A stretch of DNA of 64,000 nt from JAJRTE01 sp964418585 (GTDB lineage Bacteria; Myxococcota_A; UBA796; JAJRTE01), in NCBI GenBank assembly GCA_964418585.1, contig CAYQMG010000006.1, positions 32,288 to 96,287 on the forward strand, read 5' to 3'. This document shows positions 18,862 through 27,197 of this stretch, in pieces (positions within the stretch are counted from its first letter, which is position 1; each line of letters opens with the position of its first letter). The notes below the pieces were generated by a model. It was not told where the DNA came from. It ran no database searches and saw nothing but the letters and a program-made list of their open reading frames with translations. The translations under genes were made by a program, and so were the position numbers.

Positions 18862-21800
18862 TCACCCTGCTCTCTGTCCTTTCCTGTTCGACGCCTGAGC
18901 CTCCAGTCTGTGTCCAACTTCGGCAAGCAACGGATCCTTCATGCCCAGGATCCATCGGAGTGCCTCACCCGTGTGGCTGCCCGGTGTGGCCGCCACTTCC
19001 TCGGGCGTCCCTTCCGCCACCACCCGACCGCCTCCGGCTCCTCCTTCGGGTCCCAGGTCGAGAATCCGGTCCGCCACCTTCATGACCTCTGGATTGTGCT
19101 CGATCACGACCACCGTGTTGCCACGGTCCACGAGGCGCTGAAATAGATCCAGAAGGTGCTCCACGTCCTGAAAGTGCAGGCCGGTCGTCGGTTCGTCCAG
19201 GATATAGAACCCCCGCCCCTTGCGCTCCACCAGGGCTGACGCCAGCTTGACCCGTTGCGCCTCGCCCCCGGACAGGGTGTTGGCGGCCTGGCCCACCCGC
19301 ATGTACCCGAGCCCGGTCTGCTCGAGTGGTTCCAGGAGTCGACGAATTCGTGGCTGGTTCTGGAAAAATTCGACCGCTTCCGAAACCTCCATGTCCAGCA
19401 CGTCGGCGATGGAGCGGCCTTTGAATCGAACTTCCAGGGTGGCGGCGTTGTATCGTCGCCCCTTGCATTCCTCGCACGGTACCCAGACGTCGGAGAGGAA
19501 ATGCATTTCCACACGAACAGCGCCCCTCCCTTCGCACGCCTCGCACCGGCCGCCTGGCAAGTTGAATGAAAATCGGCCCTTGGTGTACCCGCGGACGCGG
19601 CTTTCCGGAAGCGAGGCGAACAGGTCCCGGATCGGGTCCAGTACGCCGGTGTAGGTTGCCGAGTTGGAGCGGGGCGAGCGGCCGAGAGGACTCTGGTCGA
19701 TGACCGCAACGTGTTGCACAGACCGTGACACGTGGAGCGCAGTGTGGGCGCCGGGTTCCTCGTGCGCCCGGGCGAGCCGACGTGCGAGTGCCCGTGCGAG
19801 CACGTCCATGACCAGGGTCGATTTGCCGGAACCGGAAACGCCGGTGACGCACATCAGCACCCCGAGTGGGAAGTGGACATCGAACCCTTTCAGGTTGTTG
19901 GCGCCGGCCCCCTGGATGACGACGCCCTTCTCTCCCCTGCGTCGGTGGGTCGGGATCGGTATGCTGCGGCGGCCAGACAAGTAGGCCCCCGTGAGGGACC
20001 GCGGGTTCCGGGCGATCTGGCGCGGCGTGCCTCGAGCCACCACCTGACCGCCTCGTTCCCCGGCGCCTGGGCCGAGATCGATGACGTGGTCGGAAGCGTG
20101 GATGGTCCGGGCGTCGTGCTCGACCACCACCACGGTATTGCCGCGATCCCGGAGACCTTTCAACGTGGCCAGGAGGCGGTTGGTGTCTCGAGGGTGCAGG
20201 CCGATCGTGGGTTCGTCCAGCACGTAGAGCACGCCTGCCAGGTGGGAGCCCAGTTGGCTGGCGAGCCGGATCCGTTGCGCTTCTCCCCCGGACAGGGTGC
20301 TGGACGCCCGGTCCAGCGTGAGGTAGCCGACGCCGACCTCTTGGAGGAATAGCAAGCGGCTGATGATTTCGGCCAGCACCTGTTTCGCAATTCGTGCTTC
20401 CCGTGGAGGCAGCTCCATGGACCGGAAAAAGGTGAGTGCGCCATCGACCGTTTGGCGCGTCACCTCGGCGATGTTGCGTCCGGCCACCCGCACCGCCAGC
20501 GGGACCGGTTTGAGGCGTGCCCCGCCGCACTCGGGACAAGGAGCCGGCTGGATGATGGATCGAAGGACTTCCTGATGCTTGACCGGCAGGGAATGGCGAT
20601 TGCGGTGGAGGGCCTCGAGCAGCGGCACGAGCCCGGGCCAATCTGCCCGGCGCGCCCTTGCGGACCGGGGATTGCGAAGCAGGACCGTCAGGTCCCGGGG
20701 GGTGGGGGCGCCGTGGAGCACCAGGGTTCGGGCCTGCTCGTTCAAGGCGTTCCATGTGGTTCCCACACCGGTCTCGAGGTCGCGGAGTCGCCGCTCCAGG
20801 TCCAGGCGCGTGGCTTGCAAATAGGGGCGCAACAGGGCCACCACCTCCGGATGAAGCGCCCCCTCCAGCAACGGCCTGTCCGGATGAACCATCAGCCGAT
20901 CCTGCGAAACCCGGTCGGCCACGCCAAGGCCGTCACACCGTTGGCACGCACCCACGTGCGAGTTGAAAGAGAACGATTGTGGTGAGAGTTCCCGGCGCAG
21001 CACGAATCCGCAGCGCACGCACGCTGGAAGGGTGGACAACCCACGACGCACCCCACCGGCGGATTCGAACCAGGCCGCTCCGTTCCCGTGGGCATATGCA
21101 GCCTCGACCGCCTCCACCAGACGGGACCGACTCGACTTCCGGACCATGACCCGGTCCACCACCAACTCGACCCGTTCCGCCGCCACTGTCTCCGGAACTG
21201 CACCGTCTTCGAGCCGGACAGGTCGCCCGTCCAGCCGGATGCGCACGAATCCCTGCTGGAGGAGATCGACCTTGCGCACGATCCGGCCCTGGCTACCGGC
21301 TCCGGTTCGACGGCCTTCACCGGGATGGTGGTGCTGTCCTCCCAGGGAGGCAAGCACCTCTCCCCGCTCGCCCGGAAACTCCGCCAGAAGCGTCGCCGCC
21401 GCCTCCCCGGGCGTGAGCGCTTCGAGCCGGACGCCGCACGAGGGGCAGTGGGGCGTGCCGACTCGAGCAAAGAGCAGACGAAGATAGTCGTGAATCTCGG
21501 TGCTCGTCGCCACGGTGGACCTGGGGTTGCGGGATGCTGCTTTCTGGTCCACCGAAATCGCCGGAGAAATACCGGAAATGCTGTCCACCGACGGACTCTC
21601 CATCCGCCCCAGAAACCGCCGTGCATAGGTGGAAAGCGATTCCACGTACCGTCTCTGGCCCTCCACGAACAGGGTGTCGAACGCCAGGGAGGTCTTGCCA
21701 GATCCGGACACGCCGGTGATGACCGTGATCTTGTTGCGAGGAATTCGCACATCGATGTGCTTGAGATTGTGTTTGCTTGCCCCTGCCACGAACAGGTCGC

Positions 21801-24783
21801 GGCGTCCTCGAGACGTTCGCACCGGTGGACGCGCAATCGGCCTGGAACCACGGGAGTCAGGAAGCGGTTCCCGCACAGGCGCCGGGTTCGACACGGTGCT
21901 CGATACGCTCGAGCCCGGGGAATGGGTGGCGAGCAGGTCGCGGAGGAAGCGGCCTGTGTGGCTCTGGTCGCATGCAGCCACCTGTTCCGGGGTACCGGCG
22001 GCGACGAGGTTTCCCCCGGCGTCTCCGCCTTCCGGCCCCAGGTCGATGATGTGGTCTGCGACCTTGATCACATCCAGGTTGTGTTCGATCACGACGACGG
22101 TGTTCCCCGCATCGACGAGGCGTTGGAGGGCGCCGAGAAGTTCCCGGATGTCCAGAGCGTGCAAGCCGGTGGTGGGCTCGTCGAGGATGTAGAGGGTGCG
22201 CCCGGTGGGGGGACGGCGGAGTTCGGCGGCCAGTTTGATCCGTTGGGCCTCGCCGCCTGAGAGGGTCGTGGAAGGTTGGCCCAGGGGCACGTAGCCGAGT
22301 CCCACGGTTTCCATGACCTGGAGAGTTCTGCGGATTCGGGGCTGGTTGGCGAAGAACCGGGCCGCCTCCGTGACGGTCATGGAAAGCACATGGTGAATGT
22401 TCCGGCCTTTGTAGGTTACTGCCAGGGTCTCCAGGTTGAAGCGCTTGCCTCCACATACTTCGCACGGGACCTCGACATCAGCCAGGAATTGCATTTCGAT
22501 CGTCTTGACGCCCGCGCCTTGACAGGCCTCGCACCGGCCGCCGGGCACATTGAACGAGAACCGACCGGGCGCATACCCCCGCAGCCGGGCCTCGGGCAGT
22601 TGCGCATACAGCCGGCGGATTTCGTCGAATACCTTGGTGTAGGTGGCCGGATTGGATCGAGGGGTACGGCCAATGGGGGACTGGTCTATCTCGATCACCT
22701 TGTCCAGGTGCTCGATCCCCACGATCTCCCGGTGGGCACCGGGTCGTGTCTTCGCCTGGTGCAGGCGTCGCGCCAGGGTGCGGTAGAGAATGTCCCGTAC
22801 CAGCGTGGACTTGCCCGAACCGGACACGCCGGTGACTGCAATGAAGGTGCCGAGGGGAAACGAGACATCGATTCCCTTGAGGTTGTGGTGGGAAGCGCCG
22901 CGAACCAGGAGTCGTGCCCCGGTTCCGGTGCGCCTCGTTCGGGGGACCGGGGTGACCTCCTCCCCGCGCAGATATCGCCCCGTCAAGGAACGGCCTCGAG
23001 CCACCCTGGACGGGGTGCCGCGGTCGGTGATGCGTCCGCCCAGGGAACCAGCTCCTGGACCGATGTCCACCAGGTAGTCAGCGCGTTCCATGGTCTCCCG
23101 GTCGTGCTCGACCACCAGCACGGTGTTTCCTCCGTCTCGTAGTCGGCACAGGAGGTCCAGGAGACGGGTGTTGTCTCGAGGGTGCAGGCCGATGGATGGT
23201 TCATCCAGCACGTAGAGGACGCCCTGGAGTCCGGACCCCACCTGGCGGGCCAGACGGATTCGTTGAGCCTCGCCCCCAGCCAAGGTGGCGGCGGACCGAT
23301 CCAGGGTCAGGTAGCCCAGTCCCACTTCGACCAGGAACCTCAACCGCGCGCGCAACTCCCGCACGATCTCGCGGCCCACTGCGAGTTCGGTCGGAGAAAG
23401 CTCCAGGTGCTCGAACCATGCCAGGGCCCGATCGACCGGGCGGGACACCACGTCCCAGATGTTCTCGCCGCGGAAAGTCACCGCCAGGGCGATGGGGTTG
23501 AGGCGCCGTCCTCCGCAAGCAGGGCAACGGGCATGGGTGCGGTACGCCTCGAGAAATGTTGCGTGTGTGTAATGGTAGCCCAGTTCCAACGCAGGCAGGA
23601 TTCCCGGGAACCCTTGCAGCAGTGTCGAATCGGAAAAACGGGAGACTCCCACGGGGGGGGCTTGCCCACGCTCGAGCACGGTGGCGCCGTGGAGCAACAC
23701 CTGCCGCGTAAGCAGCTCGAGATCGCGCCACGGAGCCTCCGCCCGATCTCCAAGAGCGCGCACGATCCGGACCAGGTCGCCCAGGTCGAATCGGGAAAAC
23801 GGAATCCGGCCTTCCCGGGTGAGACAGCGAACCGCTCCCTCGAGGATGGAAAGGCGATCGTCAGGCACGATCCGTTCAGGGGCAAACCCCACCCGCTCAC
23901 CCAGTCCGTCACATTCGGGACACGCCCCGTGTGGACTGTTGAAGCTGAACAGACGCGGCTCCATTTCCGGGATCGATACCCCACAGGTAGGACACGCTCT
24001 CGAGGTCCCGAAGGTCAGGTGCCGGTCTCCCACCAGGGCCGACACCACGCCCTCGGCCATCTCGATCGCCTTTTCCACCGCCTCTGTGATTCGTCCTCGA
24101 GAGGCTTGATCGAACACGACGCGATCCACGACCACTTCGATGGTGTGCCGCACATATCGATCCAGCACGATCGGCGCGTCCAGACGGCGGACTTCACCGT
24201 CGATGCGGGCACGCAGGTAGCCGTTTTCCAGCAACTCGGCCAGTTCTTTTCGATATTCCCCTTTCCGGTCCTGGACGACCGGAGCCAGAATCATCCCTCG
24301 TACCGGTTTTCTCCGGGAAGTGCCAGAGTCGTGGAGGGTCGTCTCCGCCTCCACGTAGAGGGCGCGCGCAATCTGTTCTGCGGTCTGACTGGCCACTTCC
24401 CGGCCGCACTGGGGGCAATGCGGCGTGCCGAGTCGGGCGAAGAACAGGCGGAGGTGGTCATAGATTTCGGTGATCGTGCCCACGGTAGACCGTGGATTGC
24501 GGTTTGTCGTCTTCTGGTCGATGGAGATGGCCGGGGAGAGGCCCTCGATGTGGTCCACGTCGGGCTTGTCCATCTGGCCGAGGAACTGGCGGGCGTATGC
24601 GGAGAGGGATTCCATGAAGCGGCGTTGGCCCTCCTGGTAGATCGTGTCGAAGGCCAGAGAAGTTTTCCCGGACCCGGACAGTCCGGAAAACACGATCAGG
24701 GACTCGCGCGGAAGGGCAAGGTTGATGTTCTTGAGGTTGTGTTGTCGTGCGCCGCGAACGACGATACGTGACTTGCTGCTCAT
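18862..24783 (-). CDS. uvrA: Double-length UvrA: two complete excinuclease UvrA units fused in one chain
   Basis: UvrA recognises DNA damage in nucleotide excision repair and normally works as a dimer of ~940-residue chains. This product is 1973 residues: unit 1 about 1-950, a Pro/Ser/Arg-rich linker about 950-985, unit 2 about 986-1973. All four ATPase modules look intact, with Walker A motifs (GLSGSGKTSLAF, GVSGSGKSTLVR, GVSGSGKTSLAF, GVSGSGKSTLVM), four signatures (LAGGEAQR once, LSGGEAQR three times), four LDEP Walker B motifs and four VEHD/IEHN switches. Zinc modules are kept in both units (for example CPTCGVSI with CPECDGLG, and GGRCEACQGAG). The usual start is MSSKSRIVVRGARQHNL at 24783; Met at 24792 or 24957 is possible. 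Chlamydiae have similar double UvrA proteins. Confidence 0.93.
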   Translation of the reverse strand: MSSKSRIVVRGARQHNLKNINLALPRESLIVFSGLSGSGKTSLAFDTIYQEGQRRFMESLSAYARQFLGQMDKPDVDHIEGLSPAISIDQKTTNRNPRSTVGTITEIYDHLRLFFARLGTPHCPQCGREVASQTAEQIARALYVEAETTLHDSGTSRRKPVRGMILAPVVQDRKGEYRKELAELLENGYLRARIDGEVRRLDAPIVLDRYVRHTIEVVVDRVVFDQASRGRITEAVEKAIEMAEGVVSALVGDRHLTFGTSRACPTCGVSIPEMEPRLFSFNSPHGACPECDGLGERVGFAPERIVPDDRLSILEGAVRCLTREGRIPFSRFDLGDLVRIVRALGDRAEAPWRDLELLTRQVLLHGATVLERGQAPPVGVSRFSDSTLLQGFPGILPALELGYHYTHATFLEAYRTHARCPACGGRRLNPIALAVTFRGENIWDVVSRPVDRALAWFEHLELSPTELAVGREIVRELRARLRFLVEVGLGYLTLDRSAATLAGGEAQRIRLARQVGSGLQGVLYVLDEPSIGLHPRDNTRLLDLLCRLRDGGNTVLVVEHDRETMERADYLVDIGPGAGSLGGRITDRGTPSRVARGRSLTGRYLRGEEVTPVPRTRRTGTGARLLVRGASHHNLKGIDVSFPLGTFIAVTGVSGSGKSTLVRDILYRTLARRLHQAKTRPGAHREIVGIEHLDKVIEIDQSPIGRTPRSNPATYTKVFDEIRRLYAQLPEARLRGYAPGRFSFNVPGGRCEACQGAGVKTIEMQFLADVEVPCEVCGGKRFNLETLAVTYKGRNIHHVLSMTVTEAARFFANQPRIRRTLQVMETVGLGYVPLGQPSTTLSGGEAQRIKLAAELRRPPTGRTLYILDEPTTGLHALDIRELLGALQRLVDAGNTVVVIEHNLDVIKVADHIIDLGPEGGDAGGNLVAAGTPEQVAACDQSHTGRFLRDLLATHSPGSSVSSTVSNPAPVREPLPDSRGSRPIARPPVRTSRGRRDLFVAGASKHNLKHIDVRIPRNKITVITGVSGSGKTSLAFDTLFVEGQRRYVESLSTYARRFLGRMESPSVDSISGISPAISVDQKAASRNPRSTVATSTEIHDYLRLLFARVGTPHCPSCGVRLEALTPGEAAATLLAEFPGERGEVLASLGGQHHHPGEGRRTGAGSQGRIVRKVDLLQQGFVRIRLDGRPVRLEDGAVPETVAAERVELVVDRVMVRKSSRSRLVEAVEAAYAHGNGAAWFESAGGVRRGLSTLPACVRCGFVLRRELSPQSFSFNSHVGACQRCDGLGVADRVSQDRLMVHPDRPLLEGALHPEVVALLRPYLQATRLDLERRLRDLETGVGTTWNALNEQARTLVLHGAPTPRDLTVLLRNPRSARARRADWPGLVPLLEALHRNRHSLPVKHQEVLRSIIQPAPCPECGGARLKPVPLAVRVAGRNIAEVTRQTVDGALTFFRSMELPPREARIAKQVLAEIISRLLFLQEVGVGYLTLDRASSTLSGGEAQRIRLASQLGSHLAGVLYVLDEPTIGLHPRDTNRLLATLKGLRDRGNTVVVVEHDARTIHASDHVIDLGPGAGERGGQVVARGTPRQIARNPRSLTGAYLSGRRSIPIPTHRRRGEKGVVIQGAGANNLKGFDVHFPLGVLMCVTGVSGSGKSTLVMDVLARALARRLARAHEEPGAHTALHVSRSVQHVAVIDQSPLGRSPRSNSATYTGVLDPIRDLFASLPESRVRGYTKGRFSFNLPGGRCEACEGRGAVRVEMHFLSDVWVPCEECKGRRYNAATLEVRFKGRSIADVLDMEVSEAVEFFQNQPRIRRLLEPLEQTGLGYMRVGQAANTLSGGEAQRVKLASALVERKGRGFYILDEPTTGLHFQDVEHLLDLFQRLVDRGNTVVVIEHNPEVMKVADRILDLGPEGGAGGGRVVAEGTPEEVAATPGSHTGEALRWILGMKDPLLAEVGHRLEAQASNRKGQRAG

Positions 24784-24909
24784 GAAATGCATCCCAGATA
24801 TTCCTGCACCGTGCTGAGACCCGGTCGACCTGTATCCTCTGCAGGGAGAGGGGGCCCGGGAAGGCTCCTGCGGTGCCCGGTTCGTCTTGACAGATATAGC
24901 GTGTCCTGC

Positions 24910-24938
24910 TTGAAGGGGCAGCGAATATTTGGTAGGAT
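24910..24938 (+). promoter_or_regulatory. Candidate promoter for the kinase-like gene at 24988
   Basis: TTGAAG at 24910-24915, 17 bases, TAGGAT at 24933-24938; each hexamer matches consensus at four of six positions. It lies in the 204-base divergent region between uvrA and the kinase-like gene and, if used, excludes a start at 24937. A perfect TTGACA at 24887 has no good -10 partner. Confidence 0.3.
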
Positions 24939-24987
24939 GAAAGCGGCGGTAGTGCACGATGCATCTTTTTCACGAGCGGAACGGGAC

Positions 24988-26277
24988 ATGGTGAGCGACA
25001 CACTGAAGAGGCTGGGACCCTACGAGTTGATCCGGAGACTACCGCGACCGGGGCGGGCCGAGGTCTATGTGGGAAGCAGGGTCGTTCACGTGGACCCCGG
25101 GTCGGTGACTGCGGAGTGGCCGGACCTTGCGCTGGTCAAGGTGTTGCGTCCCCCCGAAGACCCAGCGGAAGCAAACGAACCCCGAGTGAAGGAAGCACTT
25201 GCCCGGTTCATCGAAGAGGGTCGCCTGGGGATGCGATTGCGTCATCCTGCCATTACGAGAACGTATGGACTGGGCCTGGACCGCGACCTGAATCTTCACT
25301 TCATCGTGCAGGAGTATCTGGAAGGGGCGAGCCTGGCGCAGGTACTGGCGCACCAGGCCACCCTCGAGGAACCCCTTCCGTATCGGGTGGTGTTGCAATT
25401 GGTGATACCCCTGCTCAAGGCCTTGCACCATGCGCACCACGACGCCTTGCGTGAAGACGGGCGGCCGCTGCGGGTGGTCCACCGGGACATCAAGCCGGCA
25501 AACGCCATGCTCACCTGGGACGGCCGTGTGCTCTTGCTCGACTTCGCCGCCGCTCGTTCCACCTCGTTCACGCGCCAGGAGACCGTCCAGGACGTGCTGG
25601 TTGGTACGGCACACTACCTGGCTCCGGAGCAGGTGTTCGACCCCTCGTCCGTGAGTCATGCCACCGATATTTTCGCCACCTCGGTGATCTTGTACGAACT
25701 GTGCACCCTGTCGCCGCTCCTGCCGAGGACGCGTCGATATTCCGAGGTGGCGGAGGCCCTGGCAAAGTTCAACCTGGCAGATTGCATGGCTCGCGTGGAC
25801 AGTGATCGGTATCCGGGCCTGGCCGAGGTGCTCGCACAGGGATTGTCCCCGGATCCCAGGACCCGTTTCCTCACCGCCGGTGAAATGGCCCGGGAACTGG
25901 AAGGGCTGCTGCTCGCCGCCGACACCGGGCCGAGCCTCCAGGGGTTCGCACAGCGCCTCCGAAGCCAGTTGGCCGGAGACGATGAACCCCGACCTCGAGA
26001 ATCGGGCCCCGCTGCAACAGCCTCGAGCCTGGTCACTGGGGAACGGATGCGCGCGGGCATCCGGACCACCGGCACCGGGGGCGCAACTTCAAGTCGATCG
26101 TCCGGCCCGGGCCCACGACGACCCGGTGGGACCATGGGGCCCGCCGGGGGACACGACCGTGGTGCACCGCCGGAGGAGACCGGTCACGGGGCACGGCCGT
26201 CCCTCGTGGAACTGCTCCTCGCCGCACTGATCGGATTCGTGGCCGCGGTGGTGGGACTTTACGTGGTGCTCACCTGA
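24988..26277 (+). CDS. Membrane-anchored protein kinase-like protein with degenerate motifs
   Basis: A 429-residue Hanks-type kinase fold with a C-terminal transmembrane helix (LLLAALIGFVAAVVGLYVVL). The glycine-rich loop is lost: RRLPRPGRAEVYVGS stands where GxGxxG is expected. The metal-binding DFG reads DFA (VLLLDFAAARS). The ATP Lys (LALVKVLRPP), the catalytic loop (VHRDIKPANAML) and the activation segment end (HYLAPEQVF) are present. It could be a weakly active kinase or a pseudokinase acting as a scaffold; sequence alone does not decide. A Gly/Pro/Arg-rich linker separates kinase and helix. The start is uncertain: 24988, 24937 and 24787 are in frame. I chose 24988 because kinase-like sequence begins just after it. 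Confidence 0.8.
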   Translation: MVSDTLKRLGPYELIRRLPRPGRAEVYVGSRVVHVDPGSVTAEWPDLALVKVLRPPEDPAEANEPRVKEALARFIEEGRLGMRLRHPAITRTYGLGLDRDLNLHFIVQEYLEGASLAQVLAHQATLEEPLPYRVVLQLVIPLLKALHHAHHDALREDGRPLRVVHRDIKPANAMLTWDGRVLLLDFAAARSTSFTRQETVQDVLVGTAHYLAPEQVFDPSSVSHATDIFATSVILYELCTLSPLLPRTRRYSEVAEALAKFNLADCMARVDSDRYPGLAEVLAQGLSPDPRTRFLTAGEMARELEGLLLAADTGPSLQGFAQRLRSQLAGDDEPRPRESGPAATASSLVTGERMRAGIRTTGTGGATSSRSSGPGPRRPGGTMGPAGGHDRGAPPEETGHGARPSLVELLLAALIGFVAAVVGLYVVLT

Positions 26278-26401
26278 ACCCTTCGGTCCGGATTCATCTC
26301 CTTGCCAACGGGCGCGCAGGCGCGCAAGGCGCGCGCTGCAACGGGTATTCCAGGGACTGAACCAGCCCCTGCAACTGCTGGAGTTTCGCGCTTCGCGCAA
26401 A

Positions 26402-26419
26402 CACCGCCTCCCGGCGGTG
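26402..26419 (+). terminator. Possible hairpin terminator after the kinase-like gene
   Basis: CACCGCC, loop TCCC, GGCGGTG forms a perfect 7-bp GC-rich stem 125 bases after the stop codon. There is no U-tract, so it may be only an RNA structure. Confidence 0.25.
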
Positions 26420-26491
26420 GGCCTTCGGCGGGTCGGCCATCCGCCTGCGCCGCCGACCACGAACCGGACCGGGGATCGGCCAGGTCACCGC

Positions 26492-26520
26492 TTCAGGTCG
26501 TGTTCGGGCTGTGTTATGAT
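26492..26520 (+). promoter_or_regulatory. Candidate promoter of the lipoprotein gene at 26609
   Basis: TATGAT at 26515-26520 (five of six matches) is preceded by TGT, making an extended -10; a weak TTCAGG lies 17 bases upstream. The predicted leader is ~80 bases. Confidence 0.5.
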
Positions 26521-26608
26521 AACGCCTCAGCATGGCCCGCGCGACGAGAGGGCGAATCCCGGCAGGCGGACCAGGTTCAGGTCGTGGGCGCAGCGCGAGG
26601 AGGAGACC

Positions 26609-27184
26609 ATGAGGCGAAGCATGGGACGACTGTGGGTGTGTATCCTGGCAGCGCTGATGGCGGGGTGTGGGGGGAGCAGGGAGAGTGGCGGTCCGCAAGC
26701 GGTGGAGACGGGTGCGACGCCGGAGCCGGCCGGACCGGTTCCTGGGCGCAACTATCCGCAGGTCGAACTGGCCAAGCGCAAGGACGCGATCGAAATCTCG
26801 GGAAATCTGTCCGTGCCCGGGTATGAGCGCGGTGTGTTGCAGATCGACGTGTATCTTCCGACGCGTCGTATCGAGGGCAAGACACCGCTGACCACCAAGC
26901 AGTTTGACAAACCCGGGCGCTGGAGTCTGCTTCTTCCTGCCGGCACCGAGAAGGTGCAACTCTACGCCATCCTGGACTTTGACGGCGATGGGCCTTCTGC
27001 GGTGGATGCCACGGCGGAGTACCCGGGCAATCCCATCGACGTTCGGGAGAAGCGGACCGGAATCGATTTCGAGCTGGACAAGACCAACACCAAGCTGCCG
27101 CCTCCGGACGGGTCGACCGGGCAGGACCGGCCGCCGTGGGCTCGAGTGGAAGCGCCGGCCGGGGGAGGGACGGAACCGAGGTAG
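26609..27184 (+). CDS. Small lipoprotein of unknown function
   Basis: A 191-residue secreted lipoprotein. The signal peptide MRRSMGRLWVCILAAL ends in the lipobox LMAGC. The mature part begins with a Gly/Pro-rich linker, then a ~115-residue predicted beta domain (YPQVELAKRKDAIEISGNL through RTGIDFELDK) containing LPAGTEKVQLYAILDFDGDGP, which resembles small carboxypeptidase-regulatory-like or transthyretin-like folds. A Pro-rich end (KLPPPDGSTGQDRPPW) follows. I do not recognise the family. AGGAGG lies 6 bases before the ATG at 26609; a longer frame from 26417 runs through the promoter. It converges on the B12-radical SAM gene with 13 bases between stops. Confidence 0.75.
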   Translation: MRRSMGRLWVCILAALMAGCGGSRESGGPQAVETGATPEPAGPVPGRNYPQVELAKRKDAIEISGNLSVPGYERGVLQIDVYLPTRRIEGKTPLTTKQFDKPGRWSLLLPAGTEKVQLYAILDFDGDGPSAVDATAEYPGNPIDVREKRTGIDFELDKTNTKLPPPDGSTGQDRPPWARVEAPAGGGTEPR

Positions 27185-27197
27185 GGCTGGAGGTGTT

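Larger units (their letters stand above)
26278..26608. other. Intergenic region between the kinase-like gene and the lipoprotein gene
   Basis: 331 bases. It holds a GC-rich patch with repeated GGCGCGC (about 26310-26340), a perfect 7-base inverted repeat listed separately, and the lipoprotein promoter. Frames on the minus strand through here are Arg/Pro-rich and look like shadows. Confidence 0.4.

Noticed and set aside
24887..24892. A perfect TTGACA upstream of the kinase-like gene
   Set aside because: No acceptable -10 hexamer occurs 15-19 bases downstream.
26294..26959. A 221-codon minus-strand frame over the lipoprotein gene and its promoter
   Set aside because: Arg/Pro/Gly-rich shadow opposite a lipoprotein with a clear lipobox and ribosome-binding site.
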